Source: Paracoccus seriniphilus (GTDB lineage Bacteria; Pseudomonadota; Alphaproteobacteria; Rhodobacterales; Rhodobacteraceae). From it: a DNA stretch of 64,000 bases. A model generated the notes under the pieces. The model was given only the letters and a program-made list of their open reading frames with translations. It made no database searches and was not told where the DNA came from. The number at the start of each line of letters is the position of its first letter. Within the stretch, counting starts at the first letter, position 1. This document shows, in pieces, positions 34,150 through 43,333 of this stretch. Location: the NCBI RefSeq assembly GCF_028553745.1, contig NZ_CP067130.1, positions 248,001-312,000 of the forward strand, given 5' to 3'. The position numbers were made by a program, and so were the translations under genes.

Positions 34150-35193
34150 TCAGCCTTCCTTCAGCTTGATCTGGATCTTCACATCGCTCGGACGTGCCTC
34201 GACCGCGCGATCAAAGGCGGCGATGCTGTCCTCGAAGGCAAAGGTTTCCGAGATCAGCGGTTGCAGATTGACCTTGCCGGCCCCGATCAGGGCGATGGCG
34301 CGATCATACATGTTCGCATAGCGGAACACGGTTTCCATCCGCAATTCCTTGGACTGCGCCAGCACAAGATCGAAGGGCACAGGATCGACCGGCATGCCGA
34401 CCCAGACGATGCAGCCCGCCGGGGCGGCGCTTTCCAGTGCCGTCTGGACGGATTTTGCGGCACCGGCACATTCAAAGACAACATCGGCACCCCAGCCACC
34501 GGTCGCGTCACGAAGCACCTTGGCCGGATCGTCGCGGGTGATGTTGATCGGCTCGATATTGTCATATTGCGCGGCCACGCCCAGCTTTTCATCCACCAGG
34601 TCGGAAATGAAGACCTTGGCACAGCCCCCGGCCAATGCGGCCAGCGCGACCATGATGCCGATCGGCCCGGCGCCGGTGACCAGTGCCACGTCGCCCGGCG
34701 TGATCCCGGCGCGGCTGGCCGCCTGCATGCCGATGGCAAAGGGTTCGACCATGGCACCTTCGGCAAAGCTGACGTGATCGGGCAGCTTGTAGGTGAAAGC
34801 GGCGGGGTGAATGACCGAGGGTGTCAGACAGCCATGCACCGGCGGCGTGGCCCAGAAGCGTACCGAGGGATCGACATTATAGACCCCCAGCTTGGCCGCC
34901 TTGGAACGCATGTCGGGAATGCCCGGCTCCATGCAGACCCGGTCGCCCACGGCCAGATTGGTGACATTCTCGCCGATGGCGCTGACGGTTCCGGCGGCCT
35001 CATGTCCCAGAACCATCGGTTCCTTCACCACGAAGGGGCCGATCTTGCCGTGGGTGTAATAGTGCACGTCGCTGCCGCAGACGCCCACGGTATCGATCTC
35101 GATGCGCACGTCATCGGGGCCAAGCGTATCGGGCAGAGCGATCTCACGCAGGGCGAGCCTGTTCTTTTCTTCAAGAACCAACGCTTTGGCCAT
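34150..35193 (-). CDS. zinc-dependent polyol dehydrogenase (xylitol/sorbitol type)
   Basis: 347 residues from the ATG at 35193; the ATG nine bases upstream has its ribosome site too close. Catalytic zinc ligands are the Cys in [10 protein letters not shown] and the His-Glu of LGHEAAG. The NAD-binding Rossmann motif is GAGPIG. The structural-zinc cysteines present in most family members are absent ([18 protein letters not shown]), a pattern I associate with bacterial xylitol dehydrogenases. It would oxidise an imported polyol to a ketose. Confidence 0.88.
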   Translation of the reverse strand: MAKALVLEEKNRLALREIALPDTLGPDDVRIEIDTVGVCGSDVHYYTHGKIGPFVVKEPMVLGHEAAGTVSAIGENVTNLAVGDRVCMEPGIPDMRSKAAKLGVYNVDPSVRFWATPPVHGCLTPSVIHPAAFTYKLPDHVSFAEGAMVEPFAIGMQAASRAGITPGDVALVTGAGPIGIMVALAALAGGCAKVFISDLVDEKLGVAAQYDNIEPINITRDDPAKVLRDATGGWGADVVFECAGAAKSVQTALESAAPAGCIVWVGMPVDPVPFDLVLAQSKELRMETVFRYANMYDRAIALIGAGKVNLQPLISETFAFEDSIAAFDRAVEARPSDVKIQIKLKEG

Positions 35194-35232
35194 CTTTTCC
35201 ATCCTTGTCTGTCTTTTCATTCAAAAATTGCG

Positions 35233-36204
35233 TCAATCGCCCGCGGCCCCAAGCAGGGCCTGCGCGGTATTGGTGTCGGTGACCAGCGTGTCCACGATGC
35301 CACGTCGCAGGGCGGCCAGAATGATCGGCACCTTATGCGCCCCGCCCGCCGCCAGAATGACATTGGGAATCCGGGCCAGATCGTCCAGCGAAATGCCGAT
35401 CACGCGCTGGTTGATGGGGTGGTCGATCATCTCGCCGTTCGCATCGAGCACATGCCCGGTGATGTCGCCGACGCCGCCAAGCGCGATCAGATCTTCGGGG
35501 TCGATGTCACGGGGCAGGGCATCGCGCACCAGCAACGAATGTCGCAGGTCACTGGTCGCCAGCGCGACCGCATCGCAAGAGCGGACCTTGTCCAGCATCT
35601 CGGCGATGACATCCTGTTCGACAAAGCGCCTCTGGCTTTCGGGGCTGCCCGCAAACAGCGGCGCGGTAAAGAAACTGTGCTCGGCATTGCACAGATCGGC
35701 CAGCCGGGTGGCGATTTCATAGCCGTTCACATCCGAGCCGCGCGACACGCCCCCCATGACCGATATGATCTCCAGATCGGGGCGGTTGATCGGCTGCATG
35801 TAGCGGGTGGCCAGATTCAGCGTGTTGCCCCAGGACATGCCGAAGGCCTTGATCTCGGGGGTTTCCAGCAATGTGCCAAGATGGGCACCCAACCCCGCAC
35901 TGACCAGCCTGGACACGGAACCGGGGTCTTCGGGCGAGGGCACGACATTCACGGATGTCAGGCCAAAGCGGCGCTGCATCTGCCACTCCAGATCGGCGGC
36001 AGCGGTGTAGATGGAATCGACGCTGACGCGCAGGATGCCGCGCCGACGCGCCTCGCGCAGGCCCTTGTTGACGCGCAGCCGGGTGGTGCCAAATCGTTCG
36101 GCCGCTTCGGCCTGGGTCAGGCCTTCGATTTCACAGGCCCAGACCAGACGGACCAGCAGTTGTTCTTCCTTGTCGATCTGGTCGATCTTGATGGTTCGCG
36201 ACAT
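35233..36204 (-). CDS. SorC-family transcriptional regulator
   Basis: 323 residues. An N-terminal helix-turn-helix (about 25-60, EGLTQAEAAERFGTTRLRVN) is followed by a sugar-binding SorC domain (SWGNTLNLATRY, then ISVMGGVS and GVGDITGHVLD). Regulators of this family bind phosphorylated or free sugars and control polyol uptake operons. The gene is embedded in the operon between the permease and the dehydrogenase, so it is probably autoregulated. The inverted repeat at 39480-39500 is a candidate operator. Confidence 0.88.
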   Translation of the reverse strand: MSRTIKIDQIDKEEQLLVRLVWACEIEGLTQAEAAERFGTTRLRVNKGLREARRRGILRVSVDSIYTAAADLEWQMQRRFGLTSVNVVPSPEDPGSVSRLVSAGLGAHLGTLLETPEIKAFGMSWGNTLNLATRYMQPINRPDLEIISVMGGVSRGSDVNGYEIATRLADLCNAEHSFFTAPLFAGSPESQRRFVEQDVIAEMLDKVRSCDAVALATSDLRHSLLVRDALPRDIDPEDLIALGGVGDITGHVLDANGEMIDHPINQRVIGISLDDLARIPNVILAAGGAHKVPIILAALRRGIVDTLVTDTNTAQALLGAAGD

Positions 36205-36262
36205 GGCTGTCTCCCTTCGGCGGGGCTTCCTGGGCCCGCGTGTTACGGCTGGGCCACAGGGA

Positions 36263-37081
36263 TCACTTCACCGCACCCATGGTCAAGCCGCGCACCAGCT
36301 GTTTCGAGGCGATCAGCGCGAAGATCAGCACCGGAATGACGATCAGGGTCGAGGTGGCCATGATCTTGCCATAGGGCAGGTTGTAGCCCTCCATGAAGGA
36401 CACGGCCATCGCCGGGGCGGTCTTGGCCTCGGAGCGGGTCAGGATCAGGCCGAACATCAGTTCGTTCCACGAGAAGATGAAGGAGAAGATCGCCGAGACA
36501 GCCACGCCGGGCATCGCCAGCGGCAGGCAGATCTTGCGCATGATGGTGAACTGCGAGGCACCCTCCAGCCGCGCGGCCTCATCCAGATCATAGGGGATGC
36601 CGCGAAACTGGTCGGTGACGATCCAGATCACGATGGGCAGGTTGAAGGTCAGATAGATCAGGATCAGGGTGATATGCTTGTCCAGCAGCCCCAGATTGCG
36701 CGCGATCAGAAAGAAGGGCAGCGCCAGCACGATGGGCGAGACCATGCGGTTGGTGATGAACCAGAACCACAGGTCCTTCTTGCCGCGAAATTCAAAGCGG
36801 GCCAGCGCGAAGGCGGCGGGCACCCCCAGAAGCAGCGCAAGCAGGGTCGTGCTGACCGCGATGACCAGCGAATTGATCAGGGTGCGCAGCACGCCGTCCT
36901 CGAACAGCGCCTCGCGATAGTTTTCCAGCGTCGGCTCGAAGATCCAGACCGGCGGTGCCTTCAGCGCGACGATCTGCGTCTTCAGCGAGGTGGTGACCAT
37001 CCAGTAAAAGGGAAAGACGCAGAGCGTGATGACCAGCGCCAGAAGCAGGATCTGCCACAGGAGAGAGTTTCTCGTCTGCAT
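36263..37081 (-). CDS. sugar/polyol ABC permease (MalG type)
   Basis: 272 residues, six membrane segments. The ATPase-contact EAA loop is DEAARLEGASQFTIMRKICL, and WNELMFGLIL lies near the C-terminus. The N-terminus FPFYWMVTTSLKT is typical of CUT1 permeases. It partners the MalF-type permease 3 bp upstream and the ATPase at 39520. Confidence 0.92.
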   Translation of the reverse strand: MQTRNSLLWQILLLALVITLCVFPFYWMVTTSLKTQIVALKAPPVWIFEPTLENYREALFEDGVLRTLINSLVIAVSTTLLALLLGVPAAFALARFEFRGKKDLWFWFITNRMVSPIVLALPFFLIARNLGLLDKHITLILIYLTFNLPIVIWIVTDQFRGIPYDLDEAARLEGASQFTIMRKICLPLAMPGVAVSAIFSFIFSWNELMFGLILTRSEAKTAPAMAVSFMEGYNLPYGKIMATSTLIVIPVLIFALIASKQLVRGLTMGAVK

Positions 37082-37084
37082 GGC

Positions 37085-37951
37085 TCAGACTTCCTTGTAG
37101 AAGACGCGAATATAGATCCGCGCAAGAATGATGGTGATGATCAGCAGGATGACCGCCTGAGCCGAGGCCAGCCCCTGATCGAATCCGCGAAAGCCGACCC
37201 TCTGGATCATCAGAGAGATGAACTCGGTCGCCGCCCCCGGTCCGCCACGGGTCAGCGTGAAGACCATGTCGAACAGTTTCAGCGTATCGGCGGTGCGCAG
37301 GATCAGCACCGCAGTCAGTCCGGGCAGCAGGAAAGGCAGCTGGACATGGCGCAGAACGGTCCACCAGCTCTTGGTTTCCAGCCGCGCGGCCTCTTCGACC
37401 TCGCCGGGAACCATGGTCAGCCCGGCCAGCAGCACCAGCGTCACGAAGGGCGTCCATTGCCAGACATCCCAGAAGATGATCATGGCAAAGGCGTTTTGCG
37501 GATCGCCGATCCAGTTGATGTTGGCACCCCCCAGCAGGTGGTTCACCACGCCGAATTTCTGGTTGAACATGACCTGCCCCAGCAGGCCGACCACCGCATA
37601 GGTCGTGGCCATCGGCAGCACCAGGCTAAGCCGCGCCAGCGTTTTTAGCAGCGTCAGCCCCGGCTTGTGCAGGACCAGCGCGATCCCCAGCCCCAGAACC
37701 AGTTGCAGCGGCAGGGCCGTGGCCAGCAGGAAGAACGTGCGCCCCATCGCCTGCCAGAACACCCCGTCGGTCAGGACGTTCCAGTAATTCTCAAGCCCGA
37801 TGAATTCGACCTGTTTCAGCTTGGTCAGGTTGAAAAAATGCAGTGAAGTCCAGATCGCGTAGATCAGAGGTGCGATCCCGACGATGGCAAGCCCGAAGAC
37901 GGCTGGCCCGATAAAACCCAAAATGGTGCGCCGTGAGGTTTGGCCACGCAT
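37085..37951 (-). CDS. sugar/polyol ABC permease (MalF type)
   Basis: 288 residues, six membrane segments, with the EAA loop EEAARLETKSWWTVLRHVQL. It is preceded by the binding-protein gene and an intergenic stem-loop, and followed 3 bp later by the MalG-type permease. CUT1-family importers with a SorC regulator and polyol dehydrogenases usually carry sorbitol, mannitol or xylitol. Confidence 0.92.
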   Translation of the reverse strand: MRGQTSRRTILGFIGPAVFGLAIVGIAPLIYAIWTSLHFFNLTKLKQVEFIGLENYWNVLTDGVFWQAMGRTFFLLATALPLQLVLGLGIALVLHKPGLTLLKTLARLSLVLPMATTYAVVGLLGQVMFNQKFGVVNHLLGGANINWIGDPQNAFAMIIFWDVWQWTPFVTLVLLAGLTMVPGEVEEAARLETKSWWTVLRHVQLPFLLPGLTAVLILRTADTLKLFDMVFTLTRGGPGAATEFISLMIQRVGFRGFDQGLASAQAVILLIITIILARIYIRVFYKEV

Positions 37952-37977
37952 TCGACAACCTTCCTGTATCGAAAATC

Positions 37978-38008
37978 GGCAGGGCGGCGCCGGTCACGCC
38001 ACCCTGCC
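37978..38008 (-). promoter_or_regulatory. stem-loop after the polyol binding-protein gene
   Basis: GGCAGGG (37978-37984) pairs with CCCTGCC (38002-38008), and the inner GGCG (37986-37989) pairs with CGCC (37997-38000). Together they make an 11-bp stem with one mismatch and a 7-nt loop. In the minus direction it sits just after the binding-protein stop, with no T-tract. It probably raises the stability of the binding-protein mRNA. Confidence 0.6.
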
Positions 38009-38019
38009 TGTCCAGTAGT

Positions 38020-39360
38020 TTACTGTGCCAGAGGCTTGTCGCCCGAATAGTAGCCGGCCTTGTCCAGCACGGCTTCCATGCGATCGCCGATCTCCTTGGC
38101 ACCTTCTTCGGTGCTGACTTCGCCCAGCATCATCTTGGTGCCCCATTCCTGCACGATCTCGGTGATCTCGGGCCATTCGGCAAAGCGCGGACGGTATTCC
38201 GGCACGCCGTTCTGCCAGCTTTCGACCAGCGCGGGCACGAATTTGAAGGTCTCGGCCAGTTCAGGATCCTCATAGACCGACTGACGGGCCGGGACGCCGC
38301 CGCGTTCCAGGTATTCGCGGGCATTCGCCTTGGAAGTGGCCCATTGGATGAACAGCCATGCAGCCGCCTTTTCCTTTTCGTCCGCCTGATCGGCGACGGC
38401 CAGCGAGAAACCACCCAGAGCAGGCTTGCGGCCCGCCGGGCCCTTGGGTTCGGGCGCGATCTCGACACATTCCGCAACGGTCGAGGTCTCGGGCGAAACC
38501 ACCGTCGAATAGAAGGACGACCATTCGGTGATCATGGCCACATCGCCCTGTGCAAAGCCGTTGACCGTTTCCGCGTGGTCATAGGCGACGATGCCGTCGG
38601 GCATGTATTGCATCAGGTCCTGACGGAACTTCAGCCCGGCCTGGCTTTCCTCGGAGCTGAGGTTCGAGCGGAATTCCTCGTTCAGGAACGATCCTCCGAA
38701 CGGCCAGAGCATCCGGGCGAAGCTGTCGGCCGATTGCGTCTCGTTGCGCTTGGATTGCAGCGCAAAGGCGTATTTCCCGTCCTTGGTCAGTGCCGGACCA
38801 TAGGTGTCCTTCAACTCGGCCCAGGTTTCGGGCGGACCGTCAAAGCCGGCTTCCTCCAACATGCAGCGGTTGTAGAACAGCAGCCCCGAATAGTTGTCGA
38901 AGGGCAGCCCGTAGGTCACGCCGTTCCAGGTGCCGAACGCATTGAGCGGCAACGGGAAAAAGTCGTCCATGTCCAGATCCGGGTCGATGATCTCGGGGTA
39001 TTGCGCCTTGATGTCATCGATGGGCACCATCCAGCCGTTCTCGGCAAAGCTGCCGATCCAGACCAGGTCGATCAGCGCAACGTCCAGATCGCCGCCGGCG
39101 ACAAAATCCCGGACCTGCTCGCCAAGGGCGTTTTCATAGGGATGCTTGATCACATTGACCTTGATGCCGGTCTCTTCCTCGAAAGCCGGCAGCATCGCCT
39201 CGACGGCCTCATAGCCGGGGCGCAGCAGGAAGACGACATCGACCGTCGTTCCGCTGTAAGGCGCTGCAGCTTCCTTGAGGCTCCAGCCGTCATCGGCATA
39301 GGCGCCCGTCGCCAGCGCGACACTGACGGCAGCCGTACCAAGAAGTGTGTTCAGTCTCAT
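38020..39360 (-). CDS. ABC substrate-binding protein for sugar/polyol (CUT1)
   Basis: 446 residues with a signal peptide (LLGTAAVSVALATGAYA). The family 1 extracellular sugar-binding fold is seen in VDVVFLLRPGYEAVEAMLPAF, the central YGLPFDNYSGLLFYNR, and the DVAMITEWSSF segment. It is the first gene of the minus-strand operon. The start at 39360 is followed upstream by a 159-bp divergent region. Confidence 0.9.
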   Translation of the reverse strand: MRLNTLLGTAAVSVALATGAYADDGWSLKEAAAPYSGTTVDVVFLLRPGYEAVEAMLPAFEEETGIKVNVIKHPYENALGEQVRDFVAGGDLDVALIDLVWIGSFAENGWMVPIDDIKAQYPEIIDPDLDMDDFFPLPLNAFGTWNGVTYGLPFDNYSGLLFYNRCMLEEAGFDGPPETWAELKDTYGPALTKDGKYAFALQSKRNETQSADSFARMLWPFGGSFLNEEFRSNLSSEESQAGLKFRQDLMQYMPDGIVAYDHAETVNGFAQGDVAMITEWSSFYSTVVSPETSTVAECVEIAPEPKGPAGRKPALGGFSLAVADQADEKEKAAAWLFIQWATSKANAREYLERGGVPARQSVYEDPELAETFKFVPALVESWQNGVPEYRPRFAEWPEITEIVQEWGTKMMLGEVSTEEGAKEIGDRMEAVLDKAGYYSGDKPLAQ

Positions 39361-39479
39361 TGGATGTCCTCCCCTCGAGCCCTTTGACCGGCTCGCCCAC
39401 AGAATTGTGATGATTGCCTAACAAAACTATTGCTATTGCCCCGATGTCAATACAAAAGTGTAGCAACGGATACATTTGA

Positions 39480-39500
39480 TCACATCACATTCAGATGTGA
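39480..39500. promoter_or_regulatory. inverted repeat TCACATC-N7-GATGTGA, candidate SorC operator
   Basis: A perfect 7-bp inverted repeat with a 7-bp spacer lies in the divergent region between the binding-protein and ATPase genes, 19 bp before the ATPase start. Placement between two halves of one transport system suggests control of both directions. Confidence 0.5.
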
Positions 39501-39519
39501 CTGACGGGAGGACGCAGCG

Positions 39520-40536
<1,017 letters not shown>

Positions 40537-40572
40537 GAGATGTCGCGGCCCTGCCTGCTGCCGTGATCCGGG

Positions 40573-41508
40573 CTATGGCCCGGGCGCCGCTTCTGCGGTG
40601 TTCAGGCGGGGGCGGGCCGCAATTGCCTGGCGCTGATCGGTCAGAAAATCGGCCAGAAGGTCCAGTTGCGGATTTTCGGGCCGGTTCTCGGGCATGACCA
40701 GATAATAGGCCGTGTCCAGTTTCATGTAATCTGCTGCAGCCGGGACCAGTTTCCCGCTGGAAAAGCTGGCTTCGGCCAGGAATTCGGGCAGCAATGCGGT
40801 GCCAAATCCCTGCGCGGCGGCTTCGGCCATGGTCGTGAACTGATCGAACAGCATTCCGCGCAGCCCCTCGACCTGCAGGCCGTGATGGGCAAACCATTCC
40901 TCCCATGCGCCGGGACGGCTGTCGAGATGCAGCAGCGGCTTGTCCAGCAGATCGGCCGGGGGCAGTCGCTGTCCGGCAAATGTTTCGGGCGCGGTGGCGG
41001 GGATCACCCGGTCGCCGGCCAGATGCAGATGGGTCATGCCCGGCCAGTCCGGGGCGCCATAGTGGATCGCGGCGTCAAAGGATTCGGCAGCGAAATCGAT
41101 ACGCCCGGGCCGGGCGTGCAGATTGATCAGGATATCGGGATAGGCGCGGTTGAATGCCCGCAGGCGCGGCAGCAGCCAATAGGTCCCGAAGCTGGGCAGC
41201 ATGGCCAGCGTCAGCGTATCGCGCGAGCCGCCGGCCCGGACCCGCAGGCTTGCCCGCGCCAGATCTCCCAGAACAACGCGCACGGATTGGGCATATGTGG
41301 TGCCAGCGGGGGTCAGGCTCAGCCCCTTGCCGTCGCGTTGCAGCAATCGCACGCCGATCTGTCCCTCAAGAACCTTCAACTGCCGACTGACCGCGGAATG
41401 GGTCAGCGAAAGCTCTTCGGCCACGGCGCTGGCCGTGCCAAGGCGCTCGACCGCCTCAAGCGCGAGCAGGGATGAAATCGAGGGCAGGAAGCGGCGTGGT
41501 GCTATCAT
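40573..41508 (-). CDS. LysR-family transcriptional regulator (GcvA-like)
   Basis: 311 residues from the ATG at 41508, with GGAG upstream; a start 36 bp earlier lacks a ribosome site. The N-terminal helix-turn-helix is ASAVAEELSLTHSAVSRQLK, followed by a periplasmic-binding-like effector domain (PATAPETFAGQRLP...). The GcvA-type length and motifs are clear. It is divergent from two FAD oxidoreductases and an antiporter, which are its likely targets. The effector is probably an amino acid or amine. Confidence 0.88.
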   Translation of the reverse strand: MIAPRRFLPSISSLLALEAVERLGTASAVAEELSLTHSAVSRQLKVLEGQIGVRLLQRDGKGLSLTPAGTTYAQSVRVVLGDLARASLRVRAGGSRDTLTLAMLPSFGTYWLLPRLRAFNRAYPDILINLHARPGRIDFAAESFDAAIHYGAPDWPGMTHLHLAGDRVIPATAPETFAGQRLPPADLLDKPLLHLDSRPGAWEEWFAHHGLQVEGLRGMLFDQFTTMAEAAAQGFGTALLPEFLAEASFSSGKLVPAAADYMKLDTAYYLVMPENRPENPQLDLLADFLTDQRQAIAARPRLNTAEAAPGP

Positions 41509-41938
41509 GTGAGTTTTTCTCCAGTCATTGGGAGAAATTGTCAATTTTTTATTTCAAAATATCCGAATAGTCTTGCGGTTAACGACAGGGATGGAAAGAA
41601 GTCATTGGCCTATGATGGGGTGTTTCAAGATGCGCCGTGCATGACCGGGATCGCAAGATCCGGAATCATGCCGGGTGGCGGAAATTGCGCAAATCCGCCG
41701 GGGGCTACGGCCTTTGGCGTGGGATCTGCACCGGCAGAGACCGGGCTGCCGGCCTGCTCTGTCAGGGTGATGGCCCCGCTTTTCGGCCCCATTCCTGATG
41801 TCACGTCCCGTTTCTCCCGCAAGGCCGATTGCGGCGGCGGGCGCCTGATTGGCGCGCCCGCAGGGACCAATCATATGTGCCGTCCAGATGCGACGGTGAA
41901 CAATCCGACCAAGATGCCGCTGGCACAGGGGGTGAAAT
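41509..41938. other. divergent intergenic region with an inverted repeat
   Basis: This 430-bp region separates the LysR gene from the oxidoreductases. It is AT-rich near the LysR start, where TTTCTCC (41516-41522) and GGAGAAA (41531-41537) form an inverted repeat overlapping the LysR leader. A frame open across it (41509-41949) shows no recognisable domain and is probably not a gene. Confidence 0.5.
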
Positions 41939-43222
41939 TTGACAACTGATCCGGGGAACAGCCTTTGGCGCGCCAGTTCGGTCGAGCGCCTGGAAACACC
42001 GCCGCTCGCCTGCGACCGGCAGGTTGACCTTGCCATTGTCGGGGGCGGCTTCACCGGCTGTTCGGCAGCCTTGGAGGCGGCGCGCATGGGGGCCTCGGTC
42101 GCGTTGTTCGAGGCCAACAGCTTTGCCCATGGCGGCTCGGGGCGCAATGTCGGGCTGGTGAATGCGGGGTTGTGGCTTCCCCCCGATACCGTCCTGGCCC
42201 AATTGGGCGAAACGGCCGGGCGGCGGCTGATGGACGTTCTGGGACAAGGGCCGCAACGGGTCTTTGACCTGATCGCCCGCGAAGGCATCGAATGCGAGGC
42301 CACCCATGCCGGCACCCTGCATCTGGCCCATTCTGCTGCAGGGATGAAGGATCTGGCCCGCCGCCATCGGCAAGGCAATCGCGTCGGGGCGCCGGTGCAA
42401 TTGCTGGATGCGGATGAAACCGCCCGCCGCACTGGCTCGCAGGCCTTTCACGGTGCGCTGCTGGACCCGCGCGCGGGCACGGTGCAGCCGCTGGCCTATT
42501 GCAATGGTCTGGCCCGAGCCGCCCAGAGAGCCGGGGCCGAACTGCATGAACACAGCCCGGTTCGCGCATTGCGCCGCGATGGCAGCGACTGGTTGCTTGA
42601 GGTGAATGGCCATCGCGTTCGTGCCGGGGCGCTGTTGCTGGCCACCAATGCCTATCACATGGGGCTGGATGCGCCCGCCCGCCCGATCAGTTCGATCGTG
42701 CATTACAGCCAGTTCGCGACCGCTCCCTTGCCGGATGACATGCGCGCGCGCATTCTTGCCGGCGGTGAAGGCTGTTGGGATACGGCGCTGGTCATGTCCT
42801 CGTTCCGCATGGATGCGGCGGGGCGGCTGATCGTTGGCGGCATGGGCAAGGCCAGTGGTCCGGGCAGCCGGATTCATGCCGGTTGGGCCCGCCGCAAGCT
42901 GCGCCAGATCTATCCGGAACTGGCGAAGATGCCCTTTGAATATCAATGGTATGGACGTATCGCCATGACCAGTGACCATGTCCCGAAGGTGCTGCGTTTC
43001 GGCCCGCGGGCCTGCACCATATTCGGATATTCCGGGCGCGGGATCGTGCCGGGCACGATCTTCGGAACCGCCGCCGCACAGGCGCTGTTGCAGGATGCGC
43101 CCGAGGCCTTTCCGCTGGCGGTTCAGGACAGCTATCACGAGCGTTTCACCGGGTTGCGAACGGCCTGGTTTGAACTGGGCGCGACGCTGTTTCACGCGGT
43201 TCGCCCGCTTCCCTTCACCTGA
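41939..43222 (+). CDS. FAD-dependent oxidoreductase (PuuB/DadA type)
   Basis: 427 residues from a TTG start with AGGGGG upstream. The FAD-binding motif is DLAIVGGGFTGCSAALEA at 30-47, followed by SGRNVGLVNAG. The C-terminal FAD site is GYSGRGIVPGTIFG. It resembles gamma-glutamylputrescine and D-amino-acid type oxidoreductases that deaminate amines. It is the first of a three-gene run ending in an NhaC antiporter. The substrate is unknown. Confidence 0.85.
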   Translation: MTTDPGNSLWRASSVERLETPPLACDRQVDLAIVGGGFTGCSAALEAARMGASVALFEANSFAHGGSGRNVGLVNAGLWLPPDTVLAQLGETAGRRLMDVLGQGPQRVFDLIAREGIECEATHAGTLHLAHSAAGMKDLARRHRQGNRVGAPVQLLDADETARRTGSQAFHGALLDPRAGTVQPLAYCNGLARAAQRAGAELHEHSPVRALRRDGSDWLLEVNGHRVRAGALLLATNAYHMGLDAPARPISSIVHYSQFATAPLPDDMRARILAGGEGCWDTALVMSSFRMDAAGRLIVGGMGKASGPGSRIHAGWARRKLRQIYPELAKMPFEYQWYGRIAMTSDHVPKVLRFGPRACTIFGYSGRGIVPGTIFGTAAAQALLQDAPEAFPLAVQDSYHERFTGLRTAWFELGATLFHAVRPLPFT

Positions 43223-43237
43223 ACAGGGATCTTGTCG

Positions 43238-43333
43238 ATGATCAATTCCCGTCATCTGGATGAAATCCGTTTCCGCGATTTGCGAACCGCCTTTGGTTGC
43301 CGCATGGTGGCGCCGGTCAGGTGGCGTGAATGA
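43238..43333 (+). CDS. possible 31-residue small protein or leader peptide
   Basis: A short frame begins at ATG 43238 behind an AGGGA site and ends in a TGA that overlaps the DadA start as ATGA. Its product is basic and arginine-rich, with no recognisable domain. It fills the gap between the two oxidoreductases and may act only to couple translation. There is no homology evidence, so confidence is low. Confidence 0.35.
   Translation: MINSRHLDEIRFRDLRTAFGCRMVAPVRWRE

Noticed and set aside
33031..36339. 1102-residue open frame on the plus strand across the polyol genes
   Set aside because: It is antisense to four genes with clear domains. Its translation is rich in His, Gln, Gly and Arg with no recognisable motif, as expected from the reverse strand of GC-rich codons.
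41509..41949. 146-residue plus-strand frame between the LysR and oxidoreductase genes
   Set aside because: No domain and an unlikely composition. It starts directly at the LysR start and covers the expected divergent promoters.
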